In this document: positions 26,656 through 34,419 of the stretch, in pieces
How positions within the stretch are numbered: the stretch's first letter is position 1
Layout: every line of letters starts with the position of its first letter
Assembly (NCBI RefSeq): GCF_900119165.1
Contig: NZ_FPJG01000006.1
Span: forward strand, 3,596,001-3,660,000
DNA: 64,000 nt
Origin: Amycolatopsis australiensis
GTDB taxonomy: Bacteria > Actinomycetota > Actinomycetes > Mycobacteriales > Pseudonocardiaceae
Direction of reading: 5' to 3'
Notes under the pieces: model-generated
Database searches by the model: none
Told to the model about the DNA's origin: nothing
What the model saw: only the letters and a program-made list of their open reading frames with translations
Program-made: the position numbers and the translations under genes

Positions 26656-27107
26656 CGGCCACGACCGTCTACACGGGAGTCCCGGCCCGCGGCGCGCGCG
26701 CCAAGCTGCGCGCGCTCGGGCCGCCCGCGGCGGTCGTCGCCGGCCTCGGCGTGTGCTGCGCGGTCGTCTGGATCGGCGACCCGACCACTCCCGGCGGCTT
26801 CCTGCCGGTCTGCCCGACCAAGGCCCTGTTCGGCATCGACTGCCCGGGCTGCGGCGGCATGCGGATGGCCTACAGCCTGATGCACGGCGACATCCCGGCC
26901 GCCCTGCACTACAACGCCGTGTCGTTCGTCGTGGTGCTGCTGTTCGGCTGGAGCACGGCCGCGTGGACGCTGGGACGGCTGCGCGGCCGCGCGATGAACA
27001 GCTGGCTGCACTGGCGGTGGACGCCACTGGTGTTCGCCGTCGTGTTCGTCGTCTGGTTCGTCATCCGCAACCTGCCGTTCGCCCCGTTCACCGGTTTGCG
27101 CGTCTGA
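26652..27107 (+). CDS. DUF2752 membrane protein
   Basis: 151 residues with three membrane helices. The DUF2752 signature is visible: CPTKALFGIDCPGCGGMRMAY (C-P-x-C-G with a following basic/aromatic stretch), a His/Leu-rich second part, and a C-terminal WTPLVFAVVFVVWFVIRNLP helix. Function unknown. Its GTG overlaps the stop of the second dispanin gene, so both are translated together. In other actinobacteria DUF2752 genes also sit beside CD225 genes. Confidence 0.88.
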   Translation: MTATTVYTGVPARGARAKLRALGPPAAVVAGLGVCCAVVWIGDPTTPGGFLPVCPTKALFGIDCPGCGGMRMAYSLMHGDIPAALHYNAVSFVVVLLFGWSTAAWTLGRLRGRAMNSWLHWRWTPLVFAVVFVVWFVIRNLPFAPFTGLRV

Positions 27108-27287
27108 CCGGACACGCAGCGGAACCGGCGGCCGGACCAGCACGTCCGACCCGCGGGCGCATCACCCGGACAGCTGATGCCTGGGAGGCGCGTCCGTCAC
27201 CCGAGCGAGTACGCTCCCGCGGACCGGTCCGATGCGGGCGGGGCCGATTCCGCAGTCGGGGAAGTGACCATCGAGGGGGAGACCCAC

Positions 27288-28304
27288 ATGACTGATCCCT
27301 ACGGTCAGCAGTCCTTCGGGCAGCCGCCCGGTGGCCGGCAGCCGTTCGGACAACCGCAGCCGGGCCAGGCACCGCCGCCGTACGGCCAGCCCGCGCCCTT
27401 CGGGCAGCCGGCGCCGTACGGTCAGCCGGGCACCCCGTTCGGCGCGCCGCAGAACTACGCGAACTGGGGCCAGCGCGCGGGCGCGCTGATCATCGACCAG
27501 GCCCCGGTGCTCGTCGTCTACCTCCTCGCCGTGGTGCTGATGTTCACCGGCGCCCGCAGCATCGGCATCATCCTGTACGGGCTCGGCGGCCTCGCCGGCC
27601 TCGGCTGGAACATCTACAACCGGTGGATCCAGCAGGGCAACACCGGCCAGTCCCTCGGCAAGCGCGTCCTCGGCATCAAGCTCGTCGCCGAGCAGACCGG
27701 GCAGCCGGTCGGCGTCGGCACGGCGGTCCTGCGCGACATCTGCCACATCGTCGACAGCCTGCCCTGCTACGTCGGCTACCTGTGGCCGCTCTGGGACGAC
27801 AAGAGCCAGACCTTCGCCGACAAGATCGTCAACTCCGTCGTGGTCCAGGGCGAGGCTTCGCCGGCGCAGGCGCCCTACGCTCAGCCCGGCGCGCAGCCGT
27901 TCGCCGGCGGCTACCCGCCGCCGGGGCAGCAGCCCGGCCAGTTCGGCCAGCCGTCCTCCGGCGGCTTCGGCCAGCCCACGTCCGGTGGCTTCCCGCAGCA
28001 GCCGTCCTCCGGTGGGTTCGCCCAGCCGTCTTCCGGTGGCTTCCCGCAGCAGCAGCCGGGCGGTTTCGGCCAGCCGCAGGGCCAGCCGCTCGCCCCGCCG
28101 CCGGGCGGCGGATCCGCCTTCGACGAAGGCGAGCGCACCCAGATGCTCCGCCCGGACACGCCCGCCGGCGGGTCCGCGTTCGACGAGCAGGCCGAGCGCA
28201 CCCAGATGCTGCGCCCCGGCCAGCAGGGCGAGGGCGACGCGACCCAGAAGATCCAGCCGGGTCAGTTCGGGCAGCCGCCGCAGGACCAGCCGCCACACCA
28301 CTGA
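27288..28304 (+). CDS. RDD-family membrane protein with Q/G/P-rich tails and TQ motifs
   Basis: 338 residues. An N-terminal FGQP/YGQP-rich tail (1-55) precedes an RDD domain (NWGQRAGALIIDQAPVLVVYLLA, two to three helices, then GNTGQSLGKRVLGIKLV and WPLWDDKSQTFADKIVNSVVV). A C-terminal disordered tail of about 140 residues has SSGGF repeats. The tail carries the motif ERTQMLRP twice (Thr284 and Thr305) and DATQKI (Thr319). Acidic-x-TQ threonines of this kind resemble phospho-threonine sites read by FHA domains in actinobacterial Ser/Thr kinase signalling; that is inferred. Start at ATG 27288 with GAGGGGGAGA upstream. Confidence 0.85.
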   Translation: MTDPYGQQSFGQPPGGRQPFGQPQPGQAPPPYGQPAPFGQPAPYGQPGTPFGAPQNYANWGQRAGALIIDQAPVLVVYLLAVVLMFTGARSIGIILYGLGGLAGLGWNIYNRWIQQGNTGQSLGKRVLGIKLVAEQTGQPVGVGTAVLRDICHIVDSLPCYVGYLWPLWDDKSQTFADKIVNSVVVQGEASPAQAPYAQPGAQPFAGGYPPPGQQPGQFGQPSSGGFGQPTSGGFPQQPSSGGFAQPSSGGFPQQQPGGFGQPQGQPLAPPPGGGSAFDEGERTQMLRPDTPAGGSAFDEQAERTQMLRPGQQGEGDATQKIQPGQFGQPPQDQPPHH

Positions 28305-28369
28305 CCGGTTCTCCCTCCACCGCCCGGGTGACCCGGCGGGACGTTCACGAGTAGTTGGGGTACGAGTTC

Positions 28370-28816
28370 ATGACCAATCCCTACGGCCAGCAGCCACAGC
28401 AGCCCTACGGCCAGCAGCCGCAGCCGGGCTACGGGCCGCCGTCCGGCGGCATGCCGGCGCCCTACGGCCAGCCCGCGCCGTACGGCCAGCCGGCCACGGG
28501 CGGCTTCGGCGCCCCCGGCTACGGCATGCCCGGCGGTGGCGACATCAACGCCATCAAGGACTACAAGGGCTGGGCGATCGGCTGCATCTTCCTCTGCTGG
28601 ATCCTCGCGATCTTCGCGATCATGAAGTCCAACGAGGTCCAGACGTACAAGATGCAGGGCAACTACATGATGGCCGAGCAGGCGTCGCGCACGACCAAGA
28701 CGCTCTGCCTGATCGCGTCGATCATCGGCGGCCTCGGCTGCTTGTTCGCGATCATCTGGATCATCATCGGCGTCACCGCCGCCACCACCTACCACTGCAC
28801 GGGCTACTACTGCTGA
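28370..28816 (+). CDS. CD225/dispanin-family membrane protein (copy 3)
   Basis: 148 residues. A YGQQP/YGQPA-rich tail precedes a more divergent CD225 domain: INAIKDYKGWAIGCIFLCWILAIFAIM, loop KSNEVQTYKMQGNYMMAEQASRTTKTLC, helix LIASIIGGLGCLFAIIWIIIG, and a Cys-ending tail (HCTGYYC). ATG 28370 is preferred over a TTG 15 bases upstream. It lies between the RDD gene and recO and closes the cassette. Confidence 0.85.
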   Translation: MTNPYGQQPQQPYGQQPQPGYGPPSGGMPAPYGQPAPYGQPATGGFGAPGYGMPGGGDINAIKDYKGWAIGCIFLCWILAIFAIMKSNEVQTYKMQGNYMMAEQASRTTKTLCLIASIIGGLGCLFAIIWIIIGVTAATTYHCTGYYC

Positions 28817-28865
28817 ACCCGGGTCGGTCCACCCCGGCATCGCCCGAGAGTGGGACGATGTCGGG

Positions 28866-29690
28866 GTGGTGAACCTCTACCGCGACACCGGAGTGGTGCT
28901 GCGCACGCACAAGCTGGGTGAGGCCGACCGGATCGTCACCCTGCTCACGCGGCGGCACGGCAAGGTCCGTGCCGTGGCGAAGGGCGTGCGGCGCACGTCG
29001 TCGCGCTTCGGGGCCCGGCTGGAGCCGTTCGGCCACGTCGACGTGCAGTTCTACACCGGGCGCACGCTCGACGTCATCACCCAGGTCGAGACCGTCGACG
29101 CGTTCCAGCTCCCGCTGGTCGCCGACTACCAGGCCTACACCGCGGCCAGCGCCATCGCGGAGACCGCGGACCGGCTCTCGGCCGAAGAGGGCGAGCCGGT
29201 GCTCAAGCTCTACCTCCTCGTCGTCGGGGCGCTGCGGGCGCTCGCCGCCGGTGAGCGGGACGCCTCCCTGGTGCTCGACGCGTTCTTCCTCCGCGCGATG
29301 TCCTACGCCGGCTGGGCGCCCGCGCTCACCGAATGCGCCCGCTGCGGCCTGCCGGGCCCGCACACGGCGTTCAGCGTCGCCGCCGGCGGCTCGATGTGCC
29401 AGGACTGCCGGGTGCCCGGCTGCGTGCACCCCGCGCCCGAGGTCCTCGACCTGCTCACCGCGCTCCTGCACGGCGAATGGCCGGTGGCCGAGGCCACCCT
29501 GCCCGGCACCCGCCGCGACGCGAGCGGCCTGGTCGCGGCGCATCTGCAGTGGCACCTCGAGCGGCAGCTGAGGTCGCTTCCGCTGGTCGAGCGACGCGCC
29601 CGGGAGACCGCAGTGACATCCGGGGCTTCGCCCCGGGCCGGGGGCTCCGCCACCCGCACCCCCGAAGGACAGGGGGTGTCCGGGCAGTAG
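28866..29690 (+). CDS. recO: DNA repair protein RecO
   Basis: 274 residues. The OB-fold N-terminus ([46 protein letters not shown]) and the zinc module [13 protein letters not shown]...CQDCRVPGC identify RecO, which loads RecA and anneals single strands in RecF-pathway repair. The last 25 residues (from [18 protein letters not shown]) are not RecO-like. They are encoded by a GC hairpin element at 29611-29690, so the gene appears to have been extended by an extragenic repeat. Confidence 0.95.
   Translation: MVNLYRDTGVVLRTHKLGEADRIVTLLTRRHGKVRAVAKGVRRTSSRFGARLEPFGHVDVQFYTGRTLDVITQVETVDAFQLPLVADYQAYTAASAIAETADRLSAEEGEPVLKLYLLVVGALRALAAGERDASLVLDAFFLRAMSYAGWAPALTECARCGLPGPHTAFSVAAGGSMCQDCRVPGCVHPAPEVLDLLTALLHGEWPVAEATLPGTRRDASGLVAAHLQWHLERQLRSLPLVERRARETAVTSGASPRAGGSATRTPEGQGVSGQ
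29611..29690. repeat. Hairpin element overlapping the recO 3' end
   Basis: CCGGGGC-TTC-GCCCCGG (29620-29636) is a perfect 7-bp stem-loop. It is followed by ACCCCC/GGGGGT pairing around 29659-29678. The composition matches the extragenic hairpins elsewhere in the window, yet it is translated as the RecO tail. It may also act as a terminator before uppS. Confidence 0.6.
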
Positions 29691-29731
29691 GGTCGGGCCC
29701 GACCGGTTTCACCCATCCAGGGAGGCTCGCA

Positions 29732-30547
29732 GTGCTGCGCAGGGGACGCGAGAACAGGGCGTCGCGATTCGAGCTGCGGGCCCCGGATCCGCACCCGTCC
29801 GGCGCCAAGCCGCCGGAGATCCCGCGCGAGCTGCTCCCGAAGCACGTCGCGCTGGTCATGGACGGCAACGGCCGCTGGGCCAACCAGCGCGGCCTGCCGC
29901 GGATCGAGGGGCACAAACGCGGCGAAGCCGTGATGATCGACGTCGCCAGCGGGGCCGTCGAGCTCGGCATCAAGTGGCTGTCGGTGTACGCGTTCTCGAC
30001 GGAGAACTGGAAGCGCAGCCCCGAAGAAGTGCGGTTCCTGATGGGCTTCAACCGCGACACCATCCGCCGCCAGGTCGACTACCTCGGCTCGATCGGCGTC
30101 CGGATCCGCTGGGCGGGGCGGCGGCCGAAACTGTGGGCGTCGGTGATCAAGGAACTGCAGGCGGCCGAAGAGAAGACCAAGCACAACACGGCGCTGAACA
30201 TGACGATGTGCGTCAACTACGGCGGCCGCGCGGAGCTGGCCGACGCGATGCGGCGGATCGGGCAGGACGTCGCCGACGGGAAGCTGGACCCCGGCAAGAT
30301 CAGCGAGAAGACCATCGGCAAGTACCTGTACCAACCGGACATGCCGGACGTGGATCTGTTCCTGCGGCCCTCGGGCGAGCAGCGGACGTCGAACTTCCTG
30401 CTGTGGCAGTCGGCCTACGCCGAGATGGTGTACCAGGACACGCTGTTCCCGGACTTCGACCGGACGCACCTGTGGCGCGCCTGCCTGGAGTTCGCGAAGC
30501 GCGATCGCCGCTTCGGCGGCGCCGTCGACCAGGCGGCTTCTTCGTGA
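29732..30547 (+). CDS. uppS: Isoprenyl (undecaprenyl/decaprenyl) diphosphate synthase
   Basis: 271-residue cis-prenyltransferase that makes the lipid carrier for cell-wall synthesis. The catalytic Asp and pyrophosphate loop are in [25 protein letters not shown] (about residues 49-73). [13 protein letters not shown], and [19 protein letters not shown] with the basic C-terminal site, complete the family. GTG 29732 (VLRRGREN) has GGAGG seven bases upstream. The recO-uppS order is conserved in actinobacteria. Product length (C50 or C55) cannot be read from sequence. Confidence 0.94.
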   Translation: MLRRGRENRASRFELRAPDPHPSGAKPPEIPRELLPKHVALVMDGNGRWANQRGLPRIEGHKRGEAVMIDVASGAVELGIKWLSVYAFSTENWKRSPEEVRFLMGFNRDTIRRQVDYLGSIGVRIRWAGRRPKLWASVIKELQAAEEKTKHNTALNMTMCVNYGGRAELADAMRRIGQDVADGKLDPGKISEKTIGKYLYQPDMPDVDLFLRPSGEQRTSNFLLWQSAYAEMVYQDTLFPDFDRTHLWRACLEFAKRDRRFGGAVDQAASS

Positions 30548-30969
30548 GCGCCACCGAAGCGGCCGAGACCGCAGAGCTGCTGACGCAGGCGAAGGACGCC
30601 CTGGAGCGGTACCTCGAGGTGCACGTCGACGACGACGGCGCGCTGACGTTCTCCCACGGTGACGTCCCGTGCGTGATCCAGGCGACCCGGCTCGGCGAGG
30701 GCCTCACGGTGCTGACGCTGACCTGCGTGGTCGGCTGGGACCTGCCGGACCGGCCCGAGCTGTCGATCGCCGTGGCCGAGCGGGCGGGCCAGGGCCTGTT
30801 CGGGACGCTGGGGGTCGGGCACTCGGACAACGGCGTCGACGTGACCCTGCGGTACGCGTTCCCGGCGGCGGGGCTGGACGCCGCCGCGCTCGGGACGTTG
30901 CTGATGCTGGTCGTGTCGACGGCTTCCCAGCTGCGGACCGATTTGCCGGGAATCGTGCCGGGCGCGTAA
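30544..30969 (+). CDS. YbjN-like small protein
   Basis: 141 residues ([25 protein letters not shown]...). The alternation [46 protein letters not shown] and the final helix resemble YbjN/type III-chaperone-like folds. GTG 30544 overlaps the uppS stop (GTGA). The same position after uppS holds a conserved hypothetical gene of similar size in mycobacteria. Function unknown. Confidence 0.7.
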   Translation: MSATEAAETAELLTQAKDALERYLEVHVDDDGALTFSHGDVPCVIQATRLGEGLTVLTLTCVVGWDLPDRPELSIAVAERAGQGLFGTLGVGHSDNGVDVTLRYAFPAAGLDAAALGTLLMLVVSTASQLRTDLPGIVPGA

Positions 30970-31077
30970 CCCACAAGTGGGACATTTCGGCCGCGAACGG
31001 AGTTTTGCGGACGGTTTCGGGTCGTGATCTTCCGTTCGCGCGCGGTGCTGTCGGTGGGCCCTGGCATCATCGCCGTC

Positions 31078-32079
31078 GTGAACATCGTTTCCGACACCGC
31101 CCGGCGCACCCGCCGGTTCCGGATCAGCTCGGTCGAGGTGCTGTGCGCGATCCTGCTGGTCGCGATCCTCGGCCAGGGCTGGCTGCAGCAGGCGTTCGAC
31201 GTGCCCGCGCTGCGCACCGGCTCGACCGTGTTCGTCGCCGTGTGCGTGCAGGCACTGCCGTTCCTCGTGCTGGGCGTGCTGATCAGCGGCGCCATCGCCG
31301 CGTTCGTGCCCGCCCGCGCACTGGAGAAGGTGCTGCCACGCCGCGCCGGGGCGGCGGTCGGCGTCGCGGGGCTGGCAGGCGTCGCGTTGCCGGGTTGCGA
31401 GTGCGCGTCGGTGCCGGTGGCGCGCCGGCTGATGGGCCAGGGCGTGGCGCCCGCGGCGGCGCTGACGTTCCTGCTCGCCGCGCCGGCGGTCAACCCGGTG
31501 GTGCTGGTGGCGACGGCGGTGGCGTTCCCCGGCAAGCCGGAGATGGTGCTGGCCCGGTTCGCCGGCTCGCTGGCGACGGCGATGGTGATGGGCTGGCTGT
31601 GGGCCCGGTGGGGCAAGCTCGAGTGGATCACCGCCCGCGCGCTGCGCCGCCTGCCGGACGTGGCGGGCGGGCAGCGGTGGCGCGTGTTCGCCGAGACGGC
31701 TCGCACGGACCTGGTCGAGGCCGGCGGCTTCCTGGTGCTGGGGGCGCTGGTGTCGTCGGCGCTGAACGTGCTGGTGCCGGCTCGCTGGTTCGGGGTTCTC
31801 GGCGGCCAGCTGGTGCTGGGTGTGGTGGTGATGGCGGTGCTGGCGGTGGTGCTGGCGCTGTGCAGCGAGGCGGATGCGTTCGTGGCGGCGTCGCTGACGG
31901 CGTTGCCGCTGCTGCCGAAACTGGTGTTCCTGGTGGTGGGGCCGGCGGTGGACGTGAAGCTGTTCGCGTTGCAGGCGGGCACGTTCGGCCGGTCGTTCGC
32001 GGTCCGGTTCGCGCCGGTGACGTTCGTGGTGGCGGCGCTCTGCGCGGTGGCGGCCGGCCTGGCGGTGGGGCTGGCATGA
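31078..32079 (+). CDS. DUF318/ArsP-type permease
   Basis: About 333 residues with eight or more membrane helices. The family's Cys motif is visible as ALPGCECASVPVARRLMGQG, followed by AAALTFLLAAPAVNPVVL. A second half repeats the pattern (CSEADAFVAASL). These permeases include ArsP-like exporters and the B. subtilis YcgR group, which pairs with a YcgQ-type subunit as here. GTG 31078 (VNIVSDTARR) is chosen; an earlier GTG at 31024 is possible. The stop overlaps the next gene (ATGA). The cargo is unknown; the nearby metal-sensor genes suggest a metal or metalloid. Confidence 0.85.
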   Translation: MNIVSDTARRTRRFRISSVEVLCAILLVAILGQGWLQQAFDVPALRTGSTVFVAVCVQALPFLVLGVLISGAIAAFVPARALEKVLPRRAGAAVGVAGLAGVALPGCECASVPVARRLMGQGVAPAAALTFLLAAPAVNPVVLVATAVAFPGKPEMVLARFAGSLATAMVMGWLWARWGKLEWITARALRRLPDVAGGQRWRVFAETARTDLVEAGGFLVLGALVSSALNVLVPARWFGVLGGQLVLGVVVMAVLAVVLALCSEADAFVAASLTALPLLPKLVFLVVGPAVDVKLFALQAGTFGRSFAVRFAPVTFVVAALCAVAAGLAVGLA

Positions 32080-32807
32080 GGCGCGAGACGCAGAACATCC
32101 TGCTGATCCTGCTCGGCGGCGCGCTGGTCAAGATCGCGGTGAACGGCGACTACCTGAGGTACGTGAAGCCGGCCCAGCAGCCGTGGATCATCGCGGGCGG
32201 TGCGGTGATGGTGCTGCTCGGCGCGGTGGCGATCGTGCGTGACCTGCTGGCGGCGCGCGCGAAAGCCGTGGCGGGCGCCGAGCCGGAGCACGCGGAGCAC
32301 TCGCACTCCGCCCGGCCGGCCTGGCTGCTGCTGGTGCCGGTGCTGGCGGTGTTCCTCGTGGCCCCACCGGCACTGGGCGCCGACTCGGTGATCCGCACGG
32401 AAGCAAGGGTCCCGGCCAGCGCGGCGGCGGCCAACGCGGCGGCGTTCCCGCCCTTGCCGGCGGGGAACGTGGTGCCGTTGCCGCTGAACGAGTTCGTCAG
32501 CCGAGCGGGCTGGGACAAGGCGGGCACCCTGACGGGCCGGACGGTCTCGCTGACGGGCTTCGTGGTGCACACAGACGGCACAACGCTGCTGGCCCGCCTG
32601 GTGATCAGCTGCTGCGCTGCGGACGCGTTCCCGGTAACGGTCCGCCTCCGCGGCGGCGAAGCAACCCATCTTGCGAGCGACGCCTGGATCCAGGTGACGG
32701 GCCAGGTGGTCCCAGGCACGGCGACGCAGGCGAACAGCTATACGCCGGACTTCACGCCGGTCTCGGTCACGGCGGTGCCGGTGCCGAACGACCCGTACGA
32801 GTACTGA
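32076..32807 (+). CDS. TIGR03943-family (YcgQ-like) permease partner
   Basis: 243 residues. Two N-terminal helices (NILLILLGGALVKIA, WIIAGGAVMVLLGAVAIV), a His-rich loop (AEPEHAEHSHSARP), another helix, then an external OB-like domain with VSLTGFVVHTDGTTLLARLVISCCAADAFPVTV. The Cys pair and WIQVTGQV block are typical of the family, always encoded beside a DUF318 permease. The His-rich loop could bind metal. ATG 32076 overlaps the permease stop. Confidence 0.85.
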   Translation: MRRETQNILLILLGGALVKIAVNGDYLRYVKPAQQPWIIAGGAVMVLLGAVAIVRDLLAARAKAVAGAEPEHAEHSHSARPAWLLLVPVLAVFLVAPPALGADSVIRTEARVPASAAAANAAAFPPLPAGNVVPLPLNEFVSRAGWDKAGTLTGRTVSLTGFVVHTDGTTLLARLVISCCAADAFPVTVRLRGGEATHLASDAWIQVTGQVVPGTATQANSYTPDFTPVSVTAVPVPNDPYEY

Positions 32808-33367
32808 CCGGCGCCGGTAGGAGGGGGAGAGGCACTGGACGATGCGCGAGCCGGGCCGGTCCGGCCGGGTCTCCGCGATGCCTTCGCGGACGGGGGCGAC
32901 GCCACGCGCTGCCGGGGCTTCCGGCCGTAGGGCTGGCGGCCTTCGGGCTGGGTCGGCGACTGTCGGCGGGATGTGCGCCCAGGTTTGCCTGGCGGGGCGG
33001 TCGCGGCTGGGCGGACTTCGTGGCCGATCGGCCACGAAGTCCGCGGCGTTCGGGCCGCGTCGGTGGAGTCGCCCGGCGGTTTCGCGGGGCCGGGGCAGTC
33101 GAAGCGTTGTCGCGCGAGCGTTCGCGGCTGATCGACTCGCGGAGTTCTGGCCGATCGGCGGCGGGGCTGCCCGGCGGTTTCGCGGGGTCGGGGTGGCCGA
33201 GGCAGTGCCGCCGGTGTGCGCGGCTGATCGGCCGTCAGCCCGCGGCGTTCCCTTCGATCGGCGGAACTGCCCGGCGGCTTCGCGCGCTGGCCGCCCCGGG
33301 ACCTCGCCGGCGATCCCGGTGCTTGCCGCCGATCCGCCGTCCAGACGCCTAACCCGCGCCGGCTGGG
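32808..33367. other. 560-bp intergenic region of degenerate GC-rich repeats
   Basis: It lies between two converging operons. It contains imperfect copies of CCCGGCGGTTTCGCGGGG (about 33073 and 33172), repeated GGCTGATCG and GGCCGATCGG words, and the 34-bp palindrome at 33011. Open frames cross it only because of its GC bias; none has a ribosome site or family resemblance. Confidence 0.65.
33011..33044. repeat. 34-bp perfect palindrome
   Basis: Both halves read GCGGACTTCGTGGCCGA and its exact complement with no spacer, centred on CCGATCGG between 33027 and 33028. It lies about 200 bases past the TIGR03943 stop and 320 before the zur stop, so it is in the 3' zone of two converging transcripts. 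Confidence 0.85.
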
Positions 33368-33781
33368 TCAGTGCTCCCCGCACGTACCGGTGATCTCCAC
33401 CGTGTGCGAGATTTCCGAAAAGCCGTGCTCCGCCGCGATCTTCTCCGCCCAGCGCTCCACCGCCGGGCCCTCGACCTCCACCGTCCGGCCGCACAGGCGG
33501 CACACCAGATGATGGTGGTGGTGCGCCGAGCAGCGGCGGTAGATCGCCTCGCCCGAATCCGTGCGCAGCACGTCGATCTCGCCCGCCTCGGACAACGACT
33601 GCAGCGTGCGGTACACCGTCGTCAGGCCGATGCCGTCGCCGCGTTTGCGCAGCTCGTCGTGCAGTTCCTGGGCCGAACGGAAGTCGTCGATCGTGCTCAG
33701 CAGCTCGACGACCGCCGCTCGCTGGCGGGTTGATCGGCGCCCGGGCACCGGGGCCTGGCTGCGCGGTGCTGCCGGGTTCAT
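33368..33781 (-). CDS. zur: Fur-family metal regulator, Zur-like
   Basis: 137 residues. The winged helix (STRQRAAVVELLSTIDDFRSAQELHDEL, GLTTVYRTLQSLSEAGEIDVLR) is followed by the dimerisation domain with AHHHHHLVCRLCGRTVEVEG (Cys-x2-Cys structural zinc and His ligands) and a final TGTCGEH. The gene order smtB-like then zur on the strand opposite uppS matches the mycobacterial smtB-zur operon, which favours zinc (Zur) over iron. ATG 33781 overlaps the ArsR stop (ATGA). Confidence 0.88.
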   Translation of the reverse strand: MNPAAPRSQAPVPGRRSTRQRAAVVELLSTIDDFRSAQELHDELRKRGDGIGLTTVYRTLQSLSEAGEIDVLRTDSGEAIYRRCSAHHHHHLVCRLCGRTVEVEGPAVERWAEKIAAEHGFSEISHTVEITGTCGEH

Positions 33782-34146
33782 CGCTTTCCTTCCTGCACGT
33801 GGGCGACGGCGTCCACGACGATGTGCGCGAGGTGGTCGTCGGCGAGCCGGTAGACGACCTCCCGCCCGCGTCGCTCGCCCTGGACCACGCCGGCCGTCTT
33901 CAGCACCCGCAGGTGCTGGCTGATCAGCGGCTGCGCGACGTCGAGAGCATCCACCAGCTCGTGCACGCACCGGTCGGCCGCGCGCAGCTGCAGCACGATC
34001 GCGATCCGGACCGGCGCGGCCAGCGCGCGCAGCAGGTCACCCGCGTCGGTCAGGACCGATGCCGGCGGGTGCGCCGGTGCCGCTGCCGCCGCCGGGGCGC
34101 ACTCCGCGAGCTCCGGCTGGGCGCCACTGCCGGTGACCGTCGCCAT
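33778..34146 (-). CDS. smtB: ArsR/SmtB-family metal sensor
   Basis: 122 residues with the ArsR winged helix (LRALAAPVRIAIVLQLRAADRCVHELVDALDVAQPLISQHLRVLKTAGVV). The C-terminal helix carries the complete alpha-5 zinc site in the pattern D-x-H-x10-H-x2-E (within ADDHLAHIVVDAVAHVQEGK), as in SmtB/CzrA zinc sensors. ATG 34146 is chosen because GGAGG lies six bases upstream; a GTG four codons earlier is possible. It is the first gene of the operon with zur, giving one sensor that releases DNA when zinc is high and one that binds when zinc is high. Confidence 0.88.
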   Translation of the reverse strand: MATVTGSGAQPELAECAPAAAAAPAHPPASVLTDAGDLLRALAAPVRIAIVLQLRAADRCVHELVDALDVAQPLISQHLRVLKTAGVVQGERRGREVVYRLADDHLAHIVVDAVAHVQEGKR

Positions 34147-34419
34147 TCCCGCCTCCACGCTGCTCGTCCGCCGCCGCGACCATGAATTCCGTAGTCATTG
34201 CCGATAACGGCGCCACCCATCCTAGTGTTCCCCCGCTCCAGACCCCGCTGCGTCACCACGCCTGTGCAATACGGCCGCTCGTATTGCTCCATTCGGGTGA
34301 GTTCGTGGGGAATTGCCTCTTCGGCTTCGCTTGTCGTGGCCGACGGTGCAAGGTTGTCGCGGAGCGTTTCGTCGCTTCTCGTACGCTGGCGACCCGCCCG
34401 AGCAGAGCAGTGGGGAGAC

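Noticed and set aside
32842..33393. 183-codon open frame in the intergenic region after the TIGR03943 gene
   Set aside because: Arg/Ala/Gly-rich, spans the palindrome and degenerate repeats, and runs into the zur gene on the other strand.
30300..33503. Very long open frame (about 1,067 codons) on the minus strand opposite uppS and the permease pair
   Set aside because: Its translation is Ser/Arg/Pro/Thr-rich with no family resemblance, and it lies antisense to clear genes. It is open because of the strong GC bias at third codon positions.
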